Positions 1 through 16,400 of a stretch of DNA of 64,000 nt are shown here, piece after piece; position 1 is the stretch's first letter, and every line of letters starts with the position of its first letter. The notes under the pieces are model-generated. The model ran no database searches, was not told the DNA's origin, and saw nothing but the letters and a program-made list of their open reading frames with translations. Both the position numbers and the translations under genes were made by a program. The stretch is from NCBI GenBank assembly GCA_030737875.1, contig CM060911.1, positions 95,066,599 through 95,130,598 on the forward strand, written 5' to 3'. Origin of the DNA: Allium sativum. Lineage: Eukaryota; Streptophyta; Magnoliopsida; Asparagales; Amaryllidaceae.

Positions 1-3000
1 AATCATTCGTGGAGGCAAGGAACTGGCTCAAAGAAACTGAGGATTTGTTCGTTATCTTCGTGGTGGACGATAGGCAGAAGATACAGTTGGCGGTATGGTT
101 GCTTAAGGATGAAGCTTCTTTTTGGTGGGAGGTCACAAATGGAGAGCATCCGGTAGAGACATGGATGGATTTCAGGCATAGGTTCGAGATGAAATTTCCC
201 TCACGAGCGGAAGAAAGTCTATACGTAGAGAGGTTCTTGGCGAGATTCGGCTTAGATTTGGTAAATACACTGCATAAAAAAGGCTCTGAGGTTTGCTAAA
301 GGTTTGAATGAGCCGCTACACGGATTGGCGATGTCCTACATTCCAATGGGGGCAACCTTCGAGAAATTGGTGGACATGGCATTAATGCATGAAGAGGAAG
401 CCAAAAATAAAAAGAAAGAGGAAAAGCTTGAAGGACCACTGAACAAGAAGGGGGGCCCAAAAAGGAAATACAAAAGGAGGATGAAAAGTATGAAGATAAG
501 AAGGAGAAAAAGTGCTTTACTTGTGGAAGCTCGACTCATTTGAAAAGGATTGCAAAAAGAGGAAGGGCACTTGCTTCAACTGTGGTGAGATGGGACACTT
601 CACTAGGGACTGCCCGAAGAAACGAGGGCAAGGGCAGAGGACAGGTCCTACTTCTGGAGGGCAGGCGAATACCCTCGAGGCTGGTGGATAGGATAGAAAT
701 AGGAAAAAATTTCTGTAGATGGTTTAATTTCCTTATCTGATTGTTGAGTTAAAATCTTTCTGATTCTGGCATTTTGATACTGTAATTGATACTCTGCACT
801 TTAATACTAGTCTTGTTTCTGATCCCGCTATAGACTCAAACCCATAAGGGTTATGACTCATCTGTTTGTGATAAGTTGGGGTTTGAGGGTATCTGTGTTG
901 GGTGTTAAGTTGACTTTGACACATACATTCTGGGTTTTTTTTATCATGCTTGGTTTCCTAAGAATCATTTGATAATCTGATCTGTACCAGTAGTCTGTAA
1001 GTATCTGAATATTTCTGATAAGGTTAGGAGTTTTTACTCGAAGTCTGAAGTAGATTCCCAGTTTGGCATTGTTTAATGGGAGTAATTCACTGGATGTCAA
1101 TCTGATGTTGATTTTGGTCTTCGGGGTTGATACTTAAGGAATTATTTTCTTAACCGATGTCTAATAGGAACAGAGCTCTTGTTTTAATCGTACTTGCTTC
1201 TATCACTCAGCTGTATCCTATCGATCGAGTCTTTGACCTTTAGGTAAAAACTAATGGGTGTAAACATGTGTTTGAGATATGTTATGTTTGATGGTTGCAA
1301 GTGGATGCAAGTGGTTGCTAGTGGTTGCTCGTGGATGCATATACACACACTAGGCACTAGATCAGCTCAAAAACACTCTCATACTACATATGAATGTGTG
1401 TCCATTTTTTAATTTTTGTGGATGCAAAATGATTGACTCATCACATGGATGTTGCATTTGAATGAATGGTTATGCACACATATAGAAATGATGTGTATCA
1501 AATAGGATTTCCTGCATACATAATTGGACTCATGGCACCAACATGGTTCGCATTGAGGAGGTCAACTAAATCAGTAGACCGCCTGATCTTTGCATTAGAT
1601 AAGAGACATATACACACACTTTTGCATATGTTCATACAACATTAGAAGTTTTCTAAGGACAATGGATGCTTTTGATGATGGTTGAGTAGATGGATGATTG
1701 GATGCTAGGACACATTCTACTTAACTTGAAGATTTCGGGGATGAAATCCTTTAAGGAGGGGGGAATGTAACACCCCGTATTTTCTGTGAACGTATAAGTA
1801 ACAAATTAAAGTATACACAATTTTAGGAGAAGAATTAAGGGAAATGGGTTGCGCCATTGCGTTCGTCTCGAAATTTTGCTTGAGATAGAGTTCGAGTTTG
1901 CATAAAACGGATACCGTATGAAGAAGATATGGACGAACGAAGTTAGGCAGAAAAACCAGAAACAAGCCAGAATACACTGGCGCACTTGTGAAGCGCGCTA
2001 GTACAAAAATACACTGGCGCACCTGCCAAGTGCGCCAATACCGATCCAACACAGAATTCTGGAGTGTTCAGTGATGACGTGTCTTCTTCTGAGTGGCTGG
2101 ATGACCTATCTTCGAGCTGGGTGGTTCTGATGACTTCTGGACTAATCTGAAGGCTCTAAATCACCCTATTCTCCAATAAAAACACCCCGCAAACCTCACT
2201 TTCTCTCCATGCAATTTCATTCTGCCTATACTCTGCCTTTATTCTAATTAAAATAAAATAATGGCGTCGCTACTCTGCTGAAATCTAAGCTAGAACTAGT
2301 GTATCTTCTTCCAATCTGAATAGAATTAAAAGAGAACAACTATTTTCTAATCTAATCGCTAGTCTACGCCAAAGGAGAGCCATTCAGTGTCAGAATACAG
2401 ATTCCAGAATACAAGAATCATTCCTTTTTTGTGAGTACAGTTATTTTCAGACATGAACTTTAATTATGATCTTGACATGGCTATAAATCTGAATATGAGG
2501 TTATGCATATTCTTATCTGTCAGATCTGTTTTTCTGTGACTATTCTCTTTCTTTTTTTCTGTTCTATAGCCAGGCTACTACGAGCCTCCGCAAAATCACA
2601 TAAGAAATTAACGCATGGACGCTAAATTTTGGAGTAAATAATGAATAATGCATAATTGGACATGACTGATCTGTGATTGATTTGAGAAAAGGAAATATGT
2701 TGTAAACTAGATCTAGATCTGTGCATACTCTGTGATTTGGAAGAAGAGGAATCATTGAATGATAACATATGACTTGAAACTTGGGGACATAATGCATATA
2801 AAAATTAAGATCTGATTTTGAGAGTATATAATTTAAAGATCTAGATTTTTTGGTATATTTTATATAATGATTCATGACCTGAAAAGGGAATATGAAACTT
2901 AGGCGTAAGGACCTATATTAAAATAGGATAATTATTAATGTGAATGCGCCTAAATATGGATTTTTGGATATTGGCATTAAAGGCTATAATTTGGCATAAT

Positions 3001-6000
3001 TCATATCATGATTTGGGGCTATTAGAGAGTGTTCTATACTGTGCAATGTCTAACGAAAATTTGGGGGCATATATTGTATTATGAATTATGACCATAATTT
3101 GAGCATGTAAGTTTAGGCTTAATTTATGATTAGGCAAGATATGTAAATAGAATTTTTAAGAAATGTTAAATCTGCTAATCTGCTGAATTGCCTATTATGC
3201 TAAATCTGTTGAATTGCCTGTTCTGCTAATCTGCTAAATTTCCTAATCTGCTAGATCTGTTATCTGCTAATTCTGTTGAATTGCTTAATCTATTGAAAGT
3301 TGAATAATTGTAATTTGGAGGCTCGATCTAAAATTGAGCAAAGCATGTTAATAGAACTTTGGATAATCTGTCGTAACTTGTAAAGAAGTTAAATCTGCTT
3401 AATGGACATAATTAGTGTGATATTTTCTGTAATGGAATAAAGTGGCTATGACACGAGGTTAGACTCCGTTTACGGTAGAAGCCTGCCCGGAACCAACCGG
3501 CTTAACCAGCGACCGCAAACTGTCAGTCTAATGTGAGAGGTCGTAGGCATAACTAAAATATGCTTAGACACGAGGTTAGGTCTGGCTTGTGGCAGAAGTT
3601 TGCCCGGAACCGCCCGGCATATCCAGCGGCCACAAGCTACCGACCTAATGTGAGAGGTCTGTGCATTAATATTTAATTAATGCAAATCTGAGATAAACAT
3701 GATGTCTAAAACGTGTTGGGTGGATAGAGTTAAACCAACTGGACTGATGAATTTAACAAACCCATTTCGTGAATATGTAGGCCCATTACAAAGTTAGACA
3801 ATATGTAAGTCTGTTAAAACTGTACATCTGATCCGTTAGTCTAAAAACTTGTTAACTTGATTATCTGATCTATGAACTAGTAAATCTGAACTCTGTATGT
3901 CTGAAACTTGTAAACAAGTTAATCTGAAATTTGTTAGTTTGGAGACACAAGGTTAGGAGGGGAAATACTTGTGTCATCTGTTGTTTGGGACCCATATTAG
4001 TCAGTAACCCTTTCTGGTATCAAAAACTTTGACCCCACGCTATGTAGGGGTCCAGGCACGCTTATTGAACTAATTATAAGCTGTTCATTCTGATAATGGC
4101 GAGGGGTGTTGATGGTGCGTTTCAACCGGGTCATGTGCGTGCATGGATCTGGTCTTCTCTGAGGATGTAAGACACCATGACATCTGTAAATAGGTCTGTG
4201 TCAATAGGTTGCCACTTTAGGGAGTGATACACCCTACTGTGGGGCCGACGCAGGGTATTTATGTATTAGAGAGCCGTTCGCTTGCGGTAGAACTTAAGGT
4301 ACACTTAGTTCTGTCTGTTTCTGTTGGTATCGTCTGTTTCTGTTGGGTGGTAACACCTGTCTGTTTCTGCATGGTACCGTCTGTTGGGGTGGTAAAGGCC
4401 CATTACCAGTGTACACCTAATTCTAACATTCTGTTTCCGTAGGGATTATTCTGTTTCCGTCTCTGATTCCGTTTCCGATTCTGTTTCCGTACCTTATGTC
4501 TGTTGGGGTGGTAAAGGCCCATTAGTTGGGTGGTAAAGGCCCATTATTAGTATTCTGTTTCCGTACCTTCTGTCTGTTGAGGTGGTAAAGGCCCATTATT
4601 AGTATTCTGCTTCTGTACCTTCTGTCTGTTGGGGGTGGTAAAGGCCCATTACTAGCATTCTGTTTCTGTATAGATTATTCTATTTTGATTCTGTTTCAGT
4701 TTAGACATCAGGGTAACACCAAAAACTATTATACTAGTATTAGTGCAGAGAAGTAAGATGTAAGTAAGGAACATAACTTGGTTTACATCATTCTTTTTCT
4801 TCTGTTAACTTAAAGTATATCTGTTATTCCTGTTGATGTAATCTCCCATCCAGCTTTATTTACATGTCATGATAATATTATATGTTTATATGCTGGAAGT
4901 CACTGGACTTGCCAGACTTTATGTCTGACCTCGTTGTTTTCACCCCTTTTCTTTCTGTTTCCTCCCCCCCCCCCCAAGGTGCGCAGGGTGGAAACATAGG
5001 AGCTTGATTTTGATTCTCTCTGCATGAAGTGCTTGGAGTATTGCTTGGCTTTGACTCTATCTTTTCATGGAAGTTTATGTTGGGGATTATGGCTTTGAAA
5101 CTTTACATTCTGAAGGATTTTGTATAAGACTGATAATTGTGTACTTGAGTTTAGGTATTGTGATTTAGAAAGATGTAACCAAACTTATTTCTACTTCTGC
5201 TGTAATAAAGTTATAATTTTTCAAGTACTACTCATATGTCTTGTAATATTCTGTTCTGTCTACTAAAACGCTCCATCAAAGTTAAGGCATTCCCTTTGTG
5301 AGTGACCTTAACGGAGGTGGGGTGTTACACAAGCTCCAAATGCTTATGTGGTATATGATGAAGTATGTCTATCTTCAAGAAGTATGCCATGTAGTGTAGT
5401 TCAAAATTAATTATTACTATCCTATGGCGACATTTATTATTACTCACAGACCAACCAGCACTCCGCATCTATTGGCATTCACAGGAGTTGATATAATAAT
5501 AAAATTGCGCATCCAACTCATTAAGGCTTACCTATTTGTCGGGCACGCAAATAAATTCTTTACTCAACAGCTAATCCATTTACTTGTTGAAACATATAAA
5601 ATTTACATGTATATATTTCTATCTATTTTTAAACCAGTTCAATATTTGATTCATTCGAATAATTTTAACTTCATTCTCTTATCGATCAATTCAATTATTT
5701 CTAATATTCTTATTAATCAAATTCTTAATCACGCAACACAATCAACAATCAATTTATTTTTAACTTTTCAAAAATATACCAATTAATTCATATACTCTTT
5801 TAAAATAATCAGACTATATAATTAAAAAGTTTACATCCATTCAAAGAAACAACAACAAAGTAGAGAACAAAATGGAAATGCAAAATACGGTAAATGTACC
5901 TTGCACTAGAGTCAATCAGAGATATCCACCCTGCACTTGGGGTAGGCTTTCTGAATGCTTTCCTCAGTTTCCCAAGTACAATCTCGCGGATCTCCACTCC

Positions 6001-9000
6001 ATTGCACGTTGACTAAGTGATCCTTGTTGTTCCTTAGCTCTTTTGTTTCTTTGTCAATAATCTTGATCGGCTCTCTTCTTACAGCCAATTCTAGAGTAAT
6101 TTCTATATCCCATTGCGCGGCTTCCTCCAGATCAAATCTGGATCATGAACATGCTTTCGAAGTTGAGATACGTGAAACACATCATGTACTCCAGGCAATC
6201 AGTCTGGTAATTGAACCCTATAAGCGAGAGTTCCAATCCGTTCTAGAATAGGAAACGGACCAATAAATTTGGGTGCCAACTTCCCTGTTTTACCGAACCG
6301 GATTACTCCTCTCATCGGAGATACCTTCAAATACATGTGGTCACCAACAACGAATGATAAATCTCTTCTTCTCTTATCTGCATAGATCTTTTGTCAGCTT
6401 TGAGCGGCTAGTAATTGTTTCTTAACGAAATCGACTTTGTCTGCAGCTTCGCGAATCATATCGGGTCCCAATACAAGTCTATTGCCAAGTTCTACCCAAA
6501 AAGCAGGAGATCAGCATGGTCTACCATACAATGCTTCGAATGGTGGCATTGTCAGGCTCGCTTGGTAGGTGTTGTTGTATGAGAACTCAGCCAAATGCAA
6601 ATGGTCTTCCCATGATCCTCCAAAATCAATAACACAAGCCCGCAATAAATCTTCTAGAATACGATTCACCCTCTTAGTTTGACCATCTGTTTGTGGATGA
6701 TATGCAGTGCTCAAGTTCAGTTTCGTTCCCAGTTCTGCTTGGAATGCTTCCCAGAATTTTCTAGCAAAAATTGGTCACGATCGCTAACGATACTCATGGG
6801 AACTCCATGAAGTTTAACAATTTCTTTAAAATAAATCTGCGCCAGACTCTGAGCGGTTCTATTTAATCTAACAGGTATGAAATGGGCGGTCTTCATGAGA
6901 CGGTCTACGATCACCCAAATACTATCATTTCCTTTCTTGGTTCTGGGCAAACCATCTATGAAATCCATAGAAATCTGTTCCTACTTCCCACTTGGAATTT
7001 CCAACAGTTTCAACAATCCGGCGAGTTTCTGTTGATCTCTTTTGACTTGTTGAAAAGTAGAACACCGGCCAACATATAAGGAGATGTCTCATTTCATCGA
7101 TCTCCACCAGAAAGTGCGTTTGATATCATTATACATCTTGCTCACTCCTGGATGGATACTAAGTTTGGTTGTGTGACATTCATCCAATACTTCTCTACGG
7201 AGTTTAGGAATGTTTGGAACACATATTCGACCTTTCAACCTCAGAATCCTATCGTTATCGATATAAAAACTTGAGGGCTCTCCTTTCTGAATTCTCTCTC
7301 TGGTCTCCTGAATGAAGTGATCATCCTTTTGAAGAGCATATATGTTATCAATCAATGAAGGCATGATGATAATACCGGCGATAACTACATTCTTTCTGCT
7401 AAGCACATCAACCACCACATTGGCTTTCCCCGGAGTATATAAAATATCAAGATCATATGCCGTGAGAAATTCTAACCAACACTGTTGCCTCACATTTAGA
7501 TCCTTCTGGGTGAATAAATATTTCAGTGATTGATGATCAGTATATAATTCGAACTTCTCACCCAATAGATAATGCCTCCAGATTTTCATAGCAAACACGA
7601 TGGCTAACAATTCAAGATCGTGACTTGCATAATTCTTTTCATGTAGTTTCAATTGACGGCTAGCATAAACGACTACCTGGCCTCTTTGCATTAACAATGC
7701 GCCAAGGCCTTCTTTAGAAGCATCGGTCCAGACTTTTAAATCCTGATTGCCATCAATAATTGTGAGCATTGGAGCAGTCGTCAATTTTAACTTCAGCTCT
7801 TGGAAAGTTGCCTCACATTCGGGAGTCCAGTTGAATCTCGAATGTTTCTTAGTAAGCTTTGTTAAGGGACTGGATATCTTTGAAAAATTCTTAACGAACT
7901 TCCGATAATAATTGGCCAATCCGAGAAAAAATCGGACTTCTATGGGTGTACGAGGCTGTTTCCAATTCTGAATAGCAGTGATTTTACTGGAATCAACTGA
8001 AATTCCTTCCTTTGACATGACGTGACCAAGGAATTTGACTTCTTCTTGCCAGAATATACATTTGGAAAATTTTGCTTTTAAAACATTCTTTCTAAGAATT
8101 TCTAACACTTGTTCCAAATGTTATTCATGCTCGCTTTCTGACTTAGAGAAGATTAGAATATCATCAATGAAAACCAGTACAAATTTATTCAGTACTTCTC
8201 TAAATACCCGGTTCATTAGATCGACAAAATATGCTAGAGCGTTACATAAGCCGAACGGCATTACTAACCACTCATAGAATAAATCTGGACCTCTGAATGC
8301 TGTCAAAGGAACACAATCTTCGGCAATACGAAGTTGATGGAAACCTGTAGCTAGATCCATTCGGGAAAATACTTGCGCGCCATTCAATCGATCCAACAAA
8401 TCATCAATCCATGACAATGGATATTTATTCTTCAACGTCTGCTTATTCAAGTTATGATAATCCACACACAGTCTGAGAGTACCGTCTGACTTTGGGACAA
8501 ACACCACTGCTGCTCCCCAATCAGAGAAACTAGGCCTGATCAGACCCTTCCATAAAAGATGTTGAGTTTGACTGTCTAACTCTTCTTTCTCCTTCAAGGT
8601 CATTCTTCGAATAGCGTGAACTACTGGCCTTGCATTTGGAAATAAAGAGATTTTGAAATCAATTTCTCTACGCGGAGGTAAGTTAACCACTTCTTCGAAC
8701 ACATCCGCATAGTTCTTGACAACAGGAACATTTTCAATGTCGACCGGAATATTCTCTGTAATGACATGAACAGGTTCTATTTGAGCAGGAGAAACATCCA
8801 AAGCTGCCCAGAAGTCTTTTCTATCTGTATTCGGACCTTCACATGGAATGGTTATATACTCTCCGAACTTTGTTTTTGCCTTAACAACTCTCTCGGCGCA
8901 TTTAACTTCTGCTTCATATTTGGTTAACCAATCCAATCCCAATATAAGGTCAAATTCTGTAAAATTCATGACGATCGAGATGATAGGGTACCGACAGCGG

Positions 9001-12000
9001 AAGAAAGAGATAGGCACCCCCACAAACCCAACTAAGATCGAGGGAACCCCTAACCGGATTATGGACAGTCATGGGTTCCTTGAGCTTTTTCAAATTTAAA
9101 TCATGTTTCTTTACCACATTCTTTGCAATGAAGCTTCGCGACATGCCTGTATCAAACAGTACTTTAACTAGAATATCTTTGATAGAAAGCGTGCCTTCTA
9201 AAACATTTGGCCTTCCCTGGCTTGCTGAGGGTTCAAAGGTTTCTGCTACTTCATTTACATGTACTGCTTTAGATTTCTTGAATAGATGGCAAGCCTTTGA
9301 GAGGTGACCAGTCCCATGGCATTGACTGCATTTTCTATTCTCTTGAAACTTGCCCTTGGGTTCACATTTATCCTTATTTCGTTTGTTCCAAGATTTGCAA
9401 TTTACCACCAAATGTCCCTGCCTATTGCAGCTCGAGCATGTGGCAGTCGTTCTTGGTCCTTTCTCATATTTAACCTTCTTTTGATTGACTTTAGGTTTCT
9501 TTTTGACCCCAGACATCATACTAGCCTCCGGCTGTGTGCTTGTCTCTGGGCTACCAGCTTTAAATTTCCTTTTACTGCTAGTACTGACTTCCTCTTCATC
9601 AACCAAAAGGCCTTGCTTATCTAGATCGTCATACTGATAAGCCACGTAAATCATTTCAGAAAAAGATTGTTGCACATGTGCAATTACCTTACTTTGATAC
9701 TTTCGTTGAAGCCCGTTAATAAACCTCAGATTCTTCATCCTTGGATTCTGAATTAAATGCGGGGCAAAACGAGAAAGTTCATTGAATTTCTTATGATATT
9801 CTGGAATGGTCATATCCCCTTGTATCAGATAATAGAATTCATCGCTTAATCGCTCAGTTGCTTCTGGAGGAATAAATATTTGATTGAAAATTTCTTTGAA
9901 TTTATCCCAGGTTATATCACCTTCTGGATTATCTTTAATAACGGTTTCCCACCAGATTAACGCTTCGTTTTTTAGTGTCCAAGATGCCAGTAATCTTTTC
10001 TGATCATCTCTCAGCTTTGAACCTTCAAATATTTTCTCAGTAGAGCGCATCCATGCTTGTGTTTGAATAATAGATTCATTGCCTGGGAACGGTACTCCAC
10101 CCAGATTTCGATACTTAATTAATAGAGCTTCAATATCTGGTTCTGACCTACCTCTTCTACTTCTTCCACCCATTTCTCAATGTCTGCGAATAGCAGACAA
10201 AGTGTTAGGCCAACAGAAAAGGTATTTTTAAAACATAGAGACATATACTTTAATGTAAATGTGTCTATCGGGGTGTATTTCATTCTGCTTCACTCATTCT
10301 AGGATATTACTGATCCTATCTGAAATGAGTGATCCGTCTTAGAACACTACTGGTTCTATTTCTGACGAGTTCGTTAATATGTTATATTCCAGAACTAAGC
10401 TTAACCAAAGCTCTGATACCATGATGTGACGACTCCAAACCCCGTTCCATGGTGGCAAGGGTAATCTTTGGAATATAACACATAAACAGATCACAGCAGA
10501 ACAGATATAAATAAATACACCGGATAATGTACAATAGAATACACTGGATAAACATAATCATCAGAGTTACACAGTATACAGGATCATACTTAGTACAAAA
10601 TACAGTTCAGCTTTACATAAATGTCTACAGCGGAATCAAAACATAATGTGTAAAATAGGAGCTGAACAACATAAAAAAGAAAGAAGTGATAGAATCTAGC
10701 TTCAGCTCCATAGCTATCCAGAAAGAGCCTGTTAAAACCTGAATACAAGGATGCCCATGCAGAAAATAGGGCACCCGAGTTTGCAAGTGAAACAAACTAC
10801 GAGTTAGTCATGGGACGGGTATGAGAAATCTATTTAACTTATTTTATAATATGGCCAATCACAGGACCACGCCGCTAACGCGGAACGAGTTTGCTCCATT
10901 GGATTGCCAGTGCTTTAAAACAAGTAAATATTTTAAACATCGCAATGCTTTTTATAAAAATCAAGCTATTATAAGACTCAGTTCCCATCACACAATGCAA
11001 CGCAAACCGAAGGATAGAGTTTTACCTTATAATGGCCAAAATATGCTTGATACGAGCAAAACAAATCATTTGATATTATAGCTAATGTTTATATGTTTCA
11101 AAAACAATTTCAATCATAAACATCAATCATAGACGGCATGGGTACCATATATCATGTCGCCATATATAGGTATGCAATCAAAATCACACGATGTCGTATT
11201 TGGAAATTGGATTTCCGTCATGAACCAAGGCAAGGGACGTCCTTACCGCTTCGAGACGCTATAGCCCGCCCCTCAGGATCAGAGCTTGAGTGAACCTTGG
11301 ATCGTTAGGGCCGGTCCACCCGATGTGGATTAAAATGCCTGAACACTGCATTTCCCCGCCTTATGGGGCGTCACTGGTCATATCCGATCAAATCATCAGC
11401 TCCGGAGAGACCGAAGTAACCGAGGCCTCGCTTTCCATCATCCACATAAGTAAAATACCCGAGCGTGTAAAACCCAAAGCACCACTCCTAGCTAGAAGGA
11501 AACGCATGTCCTCCCTGAAGTCGTCTCCCGTTTTTGGCTCATACCGGGGTGTGAGGCTCGCGAAACAACGCAAAAAACAAAGCTAGCTGTTCAAAGCCGT
11601 GCTTTGATCATCAACCACAAAGATCTTCTTTTCAACAAAAGCTTTGATCAAAGCATCTCTGCATGCCATGTTGTCAATATACAATGTCAGACACACATCC
11701 ATTTACAAGTCCGTTCTGGGTTTGAACGAAACCGGAGGCACCTTATACCTCGCACATCCATACAATCAAAAAGTACGTCCGGACGGCTACCACTTTAGCC
11801 CCCTTCAAGGTAGCTACTCCCATCGTGAGTATCATTAGCACCCATCCATTCAATGTGAAGATCGTCAGTCTTGCACCGTCTTCATAACTTCAACTTCTAA
11901 CCGTCGATCAGTTATTTGAAATGAGAATTAACTCGGCCTTTTCAAATAATTCACGTATATTTAGAATTTCAAATCAATTCATTTCAATGGTTAATTTATT

Positions 12001-13435
12001 CGACATCGATAATTTTGTTCTTTAATGTAATTTTCACGTCAAACACATTCAACCATCAAATATCCAATAAACCGGGTAAATTCGGTTTATTTCCATTCCA
12101 TATCGTTTATAATATTTAATCACGATTTATCGTTATTTTTATTCATTTAAAAATACCCAATTTATATAAACGACGCTTCAGGCCATAACGCGGCCGTGGC
12201 GCTATTTTTCTCTAAATTTGATTTACACATATCTGAAAATCTAACCATTGGATCTTTACAAATTTTATATCATCAGAAAGATCTTTTCCAAACGAATCCA
12301 ACGGTTCCAATTTTGGGAAAATCCGACGGTCGGATCTCCCGGTACAATCGTTTGAAATTACGATTTCAAAATACGAACTTCAGTGTCGTTATTCGATTTA
12401 TTTTAATTATATTTATATATATAAAAATATAATCGATCCTGGCGCTGTTTTTCTTCCGATTTGAATTAAACATTCCAGAAAATCCAACCATTGGATCTTT
12501 GCAAAGTTGGTGTCGTTGGAAAGATATTTCCAAAGCGAACCCAACGGTTTCGGTTTCGGTTTCGGGAAAATCCGATGGTCAGATCTCCCGCAATAATCGT
12601 TTGAAATCATGGTTTCAAAATACGAAATGCAGCTTCGTTATTCGATTTATTTTAATTATATTTATATATATAAATATAATCCATTCTTCGATTTCAAAAC
12701 CATATTCATTTCATATATTTGATAAAAATGATATTTTTATCCAACAGATATTTATTTCAACACATCACTATTTTTAACAATTCATATATATAATAAAAAT
12801 GTGATTTTTATTTGTAAAACGATTTATTTCAAAAATGAATATTTTCTATACTTCGTACATACAATAAAAGTGTTATTTTCATCGTTCTAACCATTTCATT
12901 TCATTCATTCATTCGATAAAAATGTTATTCTTTTTTATCGTTCAAACCATTTATTTCATTCATTCGATAAAAATGTTGTTTTTATCGTTCAAACCATTTA
13001 TGTCTTTCATTCAATAAAAATGTTGTTTTTATCGTTTAGAACATTTCATTTCGTTCATTCGATAAAATTGTTGTTTTTATCGTTCAAACCATTTTATTTC
13101 ATTCATCACATGAATATATTTCAATACATGAAGATAAATCTAACACAGAAATATTTTAGAAAATTTCGGCAGCATAACGGCAGGGTAGTTAAAACCGGCA
13201 CCGTCCCTAGTACAGCTCCTAGCTCTACCATAAAGCCTCGTAGCTTTTGACAATGGGGATTTCAATATCTAGTTCGTACGCAGACGAATTTTCCCATATA
13301 TTAATCCTATTTGGATTCCAAACACAATCAATCATTTCCAATCAACCATTCATGGTATTCAACAAATTTCACATCAACCAAATCCAAACAATATCACAAC
13401 CAAAATATATCGTCCATGGTCTGTGAACGAGGGGA

Positions 13436-13478
<43 letters not shown>

Positions 13479-16400
13479 TATACGTATATAACTATATTTT
13501 GATTTCATTTCAATATATTTCAATATCATTTCAACGCATATATGATTTTTACAATGCATATATAACTTGTACATCGTACATACAACTTATACAACACTTA
13601 TACATGAGGTGTACAACGCTTATATAACTCGTACATCGACTATATAATTTATACATCGTCATTCCCATATCGTTTATAAATCAGAAATCTCACATTGGGT
13701 TCCAATCCACCAAAAATTGTATGAGGCTCAGAAAAATATCCGGTCTCTCCTAGAATGTAGAAAACGTCCACTCGAGTCCACTGTCTCTTGTTTCACCGGA
13801 TTTCGACTACATAGAAAAAAGATATGATTTTTAGAAGTTCGCTACGCTTTTAAATGTGGAAATCTGTTTAATTTATATAAACCCGTACCCTTTCTAATAT
13901 TGTTCAAACCTAGGTTTCAGATTATCTTTCAATCTGTGCCTCGAGATGTTAACCGGTCATCGCCACGTTGAAGTGCTCCAGATGGCGCGCCAGAGGGTAC
14001 TAGTCGCAGCTAACTCAAGCTCGGCTAGGTTGAGCAAACGGCGGATGAAGTCGGCATCTTCCTGAGCTCGATCTGAGCTTAATACTCCACGAAAAAAATC
14101 CGAAGTTGGTATGGATTTAATGCTCTTGCGATGCTCTTCAAAGTCTTCAACTAGGTGGAGTGATTTCATTGAGTGATTTAGGGGAAAAAGAGGAGAGAAG
14201 GGAAGAAAGGGGAGCCGTCGTTCGATATAAGGGGGTATCGGGTTTGAGCGAGGAGGAAGAAAGAATGTGATTGGATGAGGGTTTTTATTTTAATTTTTAA
14301 TTTAATTAAATCCAAAAATACCCCCTTTCACATACGAACTCAAATCCAAACCCAACGACTGTCGTCCCTAGCTAAATACCCCCATTCCGAACACAATGGA
14401 ATATGTTTCGTAGGCCCATTCGAATGTTTCAGTCAGTTTTTCTCCAGATTAAAATATAAAACATTTAATATTTGATTTGAACGTACATTTCAGTTTGTCA
14501 GGGCCACATACTGATCCCAAAAATTCTAGAAAAATAATTCAAGCTATGTTTTGACGATACGGTCCCAACAAAACTAGTTTTGTCGAATTCCGAGACTGTT
14601 TGAAAAATGGCCATTTTCTGGTCGATCCACTTTAACTAAAATCAACCAAACACATTTTCCCTTGCCACGCTCACATATTAACTTCAAAAATTATGGAATT
14701 TGAAACCTAGCAATAAATTGACATCCCGGATCCAACAAAAGTGGTTTCGTCGAAAACAAAGGTCGTTAGCAAAATGTCTATTTTCAAGGGCTATATAAAC
14801 TCCATAGCAACCTTTCTGAAAATTCATTTGGCCATAACTTTTGATTCTCGCTATGAAACTTCGATTTTTCAGATTCGTTATAAAGTTATTCATAAACAGA
14901 TTTAAATATTTTTGGTTTTACTAAAATCCGTTTTATTTTGCACCCTATACAGTCAGTCAAAGTTTGAATTCAAATTTTGAAACTACCGCGCCATTTTAGG
15001 CCTTGTTTATATTTAAAATAAATATACTTATTTTCAAACATCGATTCAAATAGACTTTTTGTCGTTATTATTTAAAATAATTTATTTTAAACATTCAAAA
15101 TTCACTAGAATAGCCAAATTAAAATTTTTAAATTGGTTCTTATTTTCCGGGTTGTTACAGTAGTTTTGGTTTTGCAGATTTATATTCACAGGATCTTGGT
15201 TTACAACTGGAATGATATTCAGAAAGCTCTGTATCCATGTATCTCTTTCAGTTGTGTTTAGTATTATTTTCCGCTACGCATTGTATTTATACATATTATT
15301 TCCGCTGCTACGTATTTTAAACTCTGATATTTTTCTGATGTATAATATTTATTCATACTTTGTTATATTCGTGTATTCTAATGGAATTGTTGTAATAAGA
15401 AATGAAATGTTATTCTGTTTATGTTCCAATTTGTCTTGTCCTCGAAGCAATCCAGACTTTCCTTTACAGGGAAGTTTGGGTCGCCACATTTATTAAGAGT
15501 TCCGCTTATTTACCATATTTGGGGTAGCAATAGATAGAAAAATATTATTGAGTTAACATATTATCTTGACAATCGTACTATAAAAATGAAGGAAGTCTAT
15601 ACGAACTGAAATTAAGGCATGCAAAAGTAAGATAAATACTCATACGACCTAAAAATATGTTTAATGTAATGCCTTACCTATATACACACACACACACACA
15701 ACTCCTTTTATCTAAAAAAATCTCTCAACTATGTCAATTATACTGTGTTAGTTATTGGTGCAAAAATAAAATGTCGGTTTCTCAGTAAAGCAACAGTAGT
15801 GCAGCTATAATTCATGTTACAAAAACTTGCAATATGTAGTGCAGAAACCTAAGTGCATCATAGAACATAAGTATACGAGTCAGTTTTGGAATTATAACCA
15901 AAGGCATACACCCCTGTTAGTCTCAAGTACATTCTCAACAGATATAAACATCAAATACTTTCCCAAAATGTAAATTTACCTCTAAGATTGAAGTCTCTGA
16001 ACTAACTTTGAAACTTTTCCATATATACCATCCAACCTGAGTAAAACACTAAGAAAATCAACATTATAACCAAAAATTAAAGATCTACATAATAAATAGT
16101 TAAATATAATGCTAAATAATTCAATAGTTCAAGAAGTTAAAAACTTCAAAAGGGAAGGATGAAGAAAAGTCTATTTTTCTTTCTTATTTACCAAAACCCA
16201 CTTACCAAACTAAGAAATTAAAGCTGCTGAGTTAGGTTCCTCCGAGTTTGCTTATAGATCTTACTCCCGCGAGCCTAGAATTAGTGTAGAGATACGTGGG
16301 GATCGAATTTTTGGGGGAGAGAACTATTCTCCCGCGCGACGAGTTATTAACGGGGAATTGGAAAATATGAAGGTAAAGGCAGTAGGGTTTTTTTTTGTTA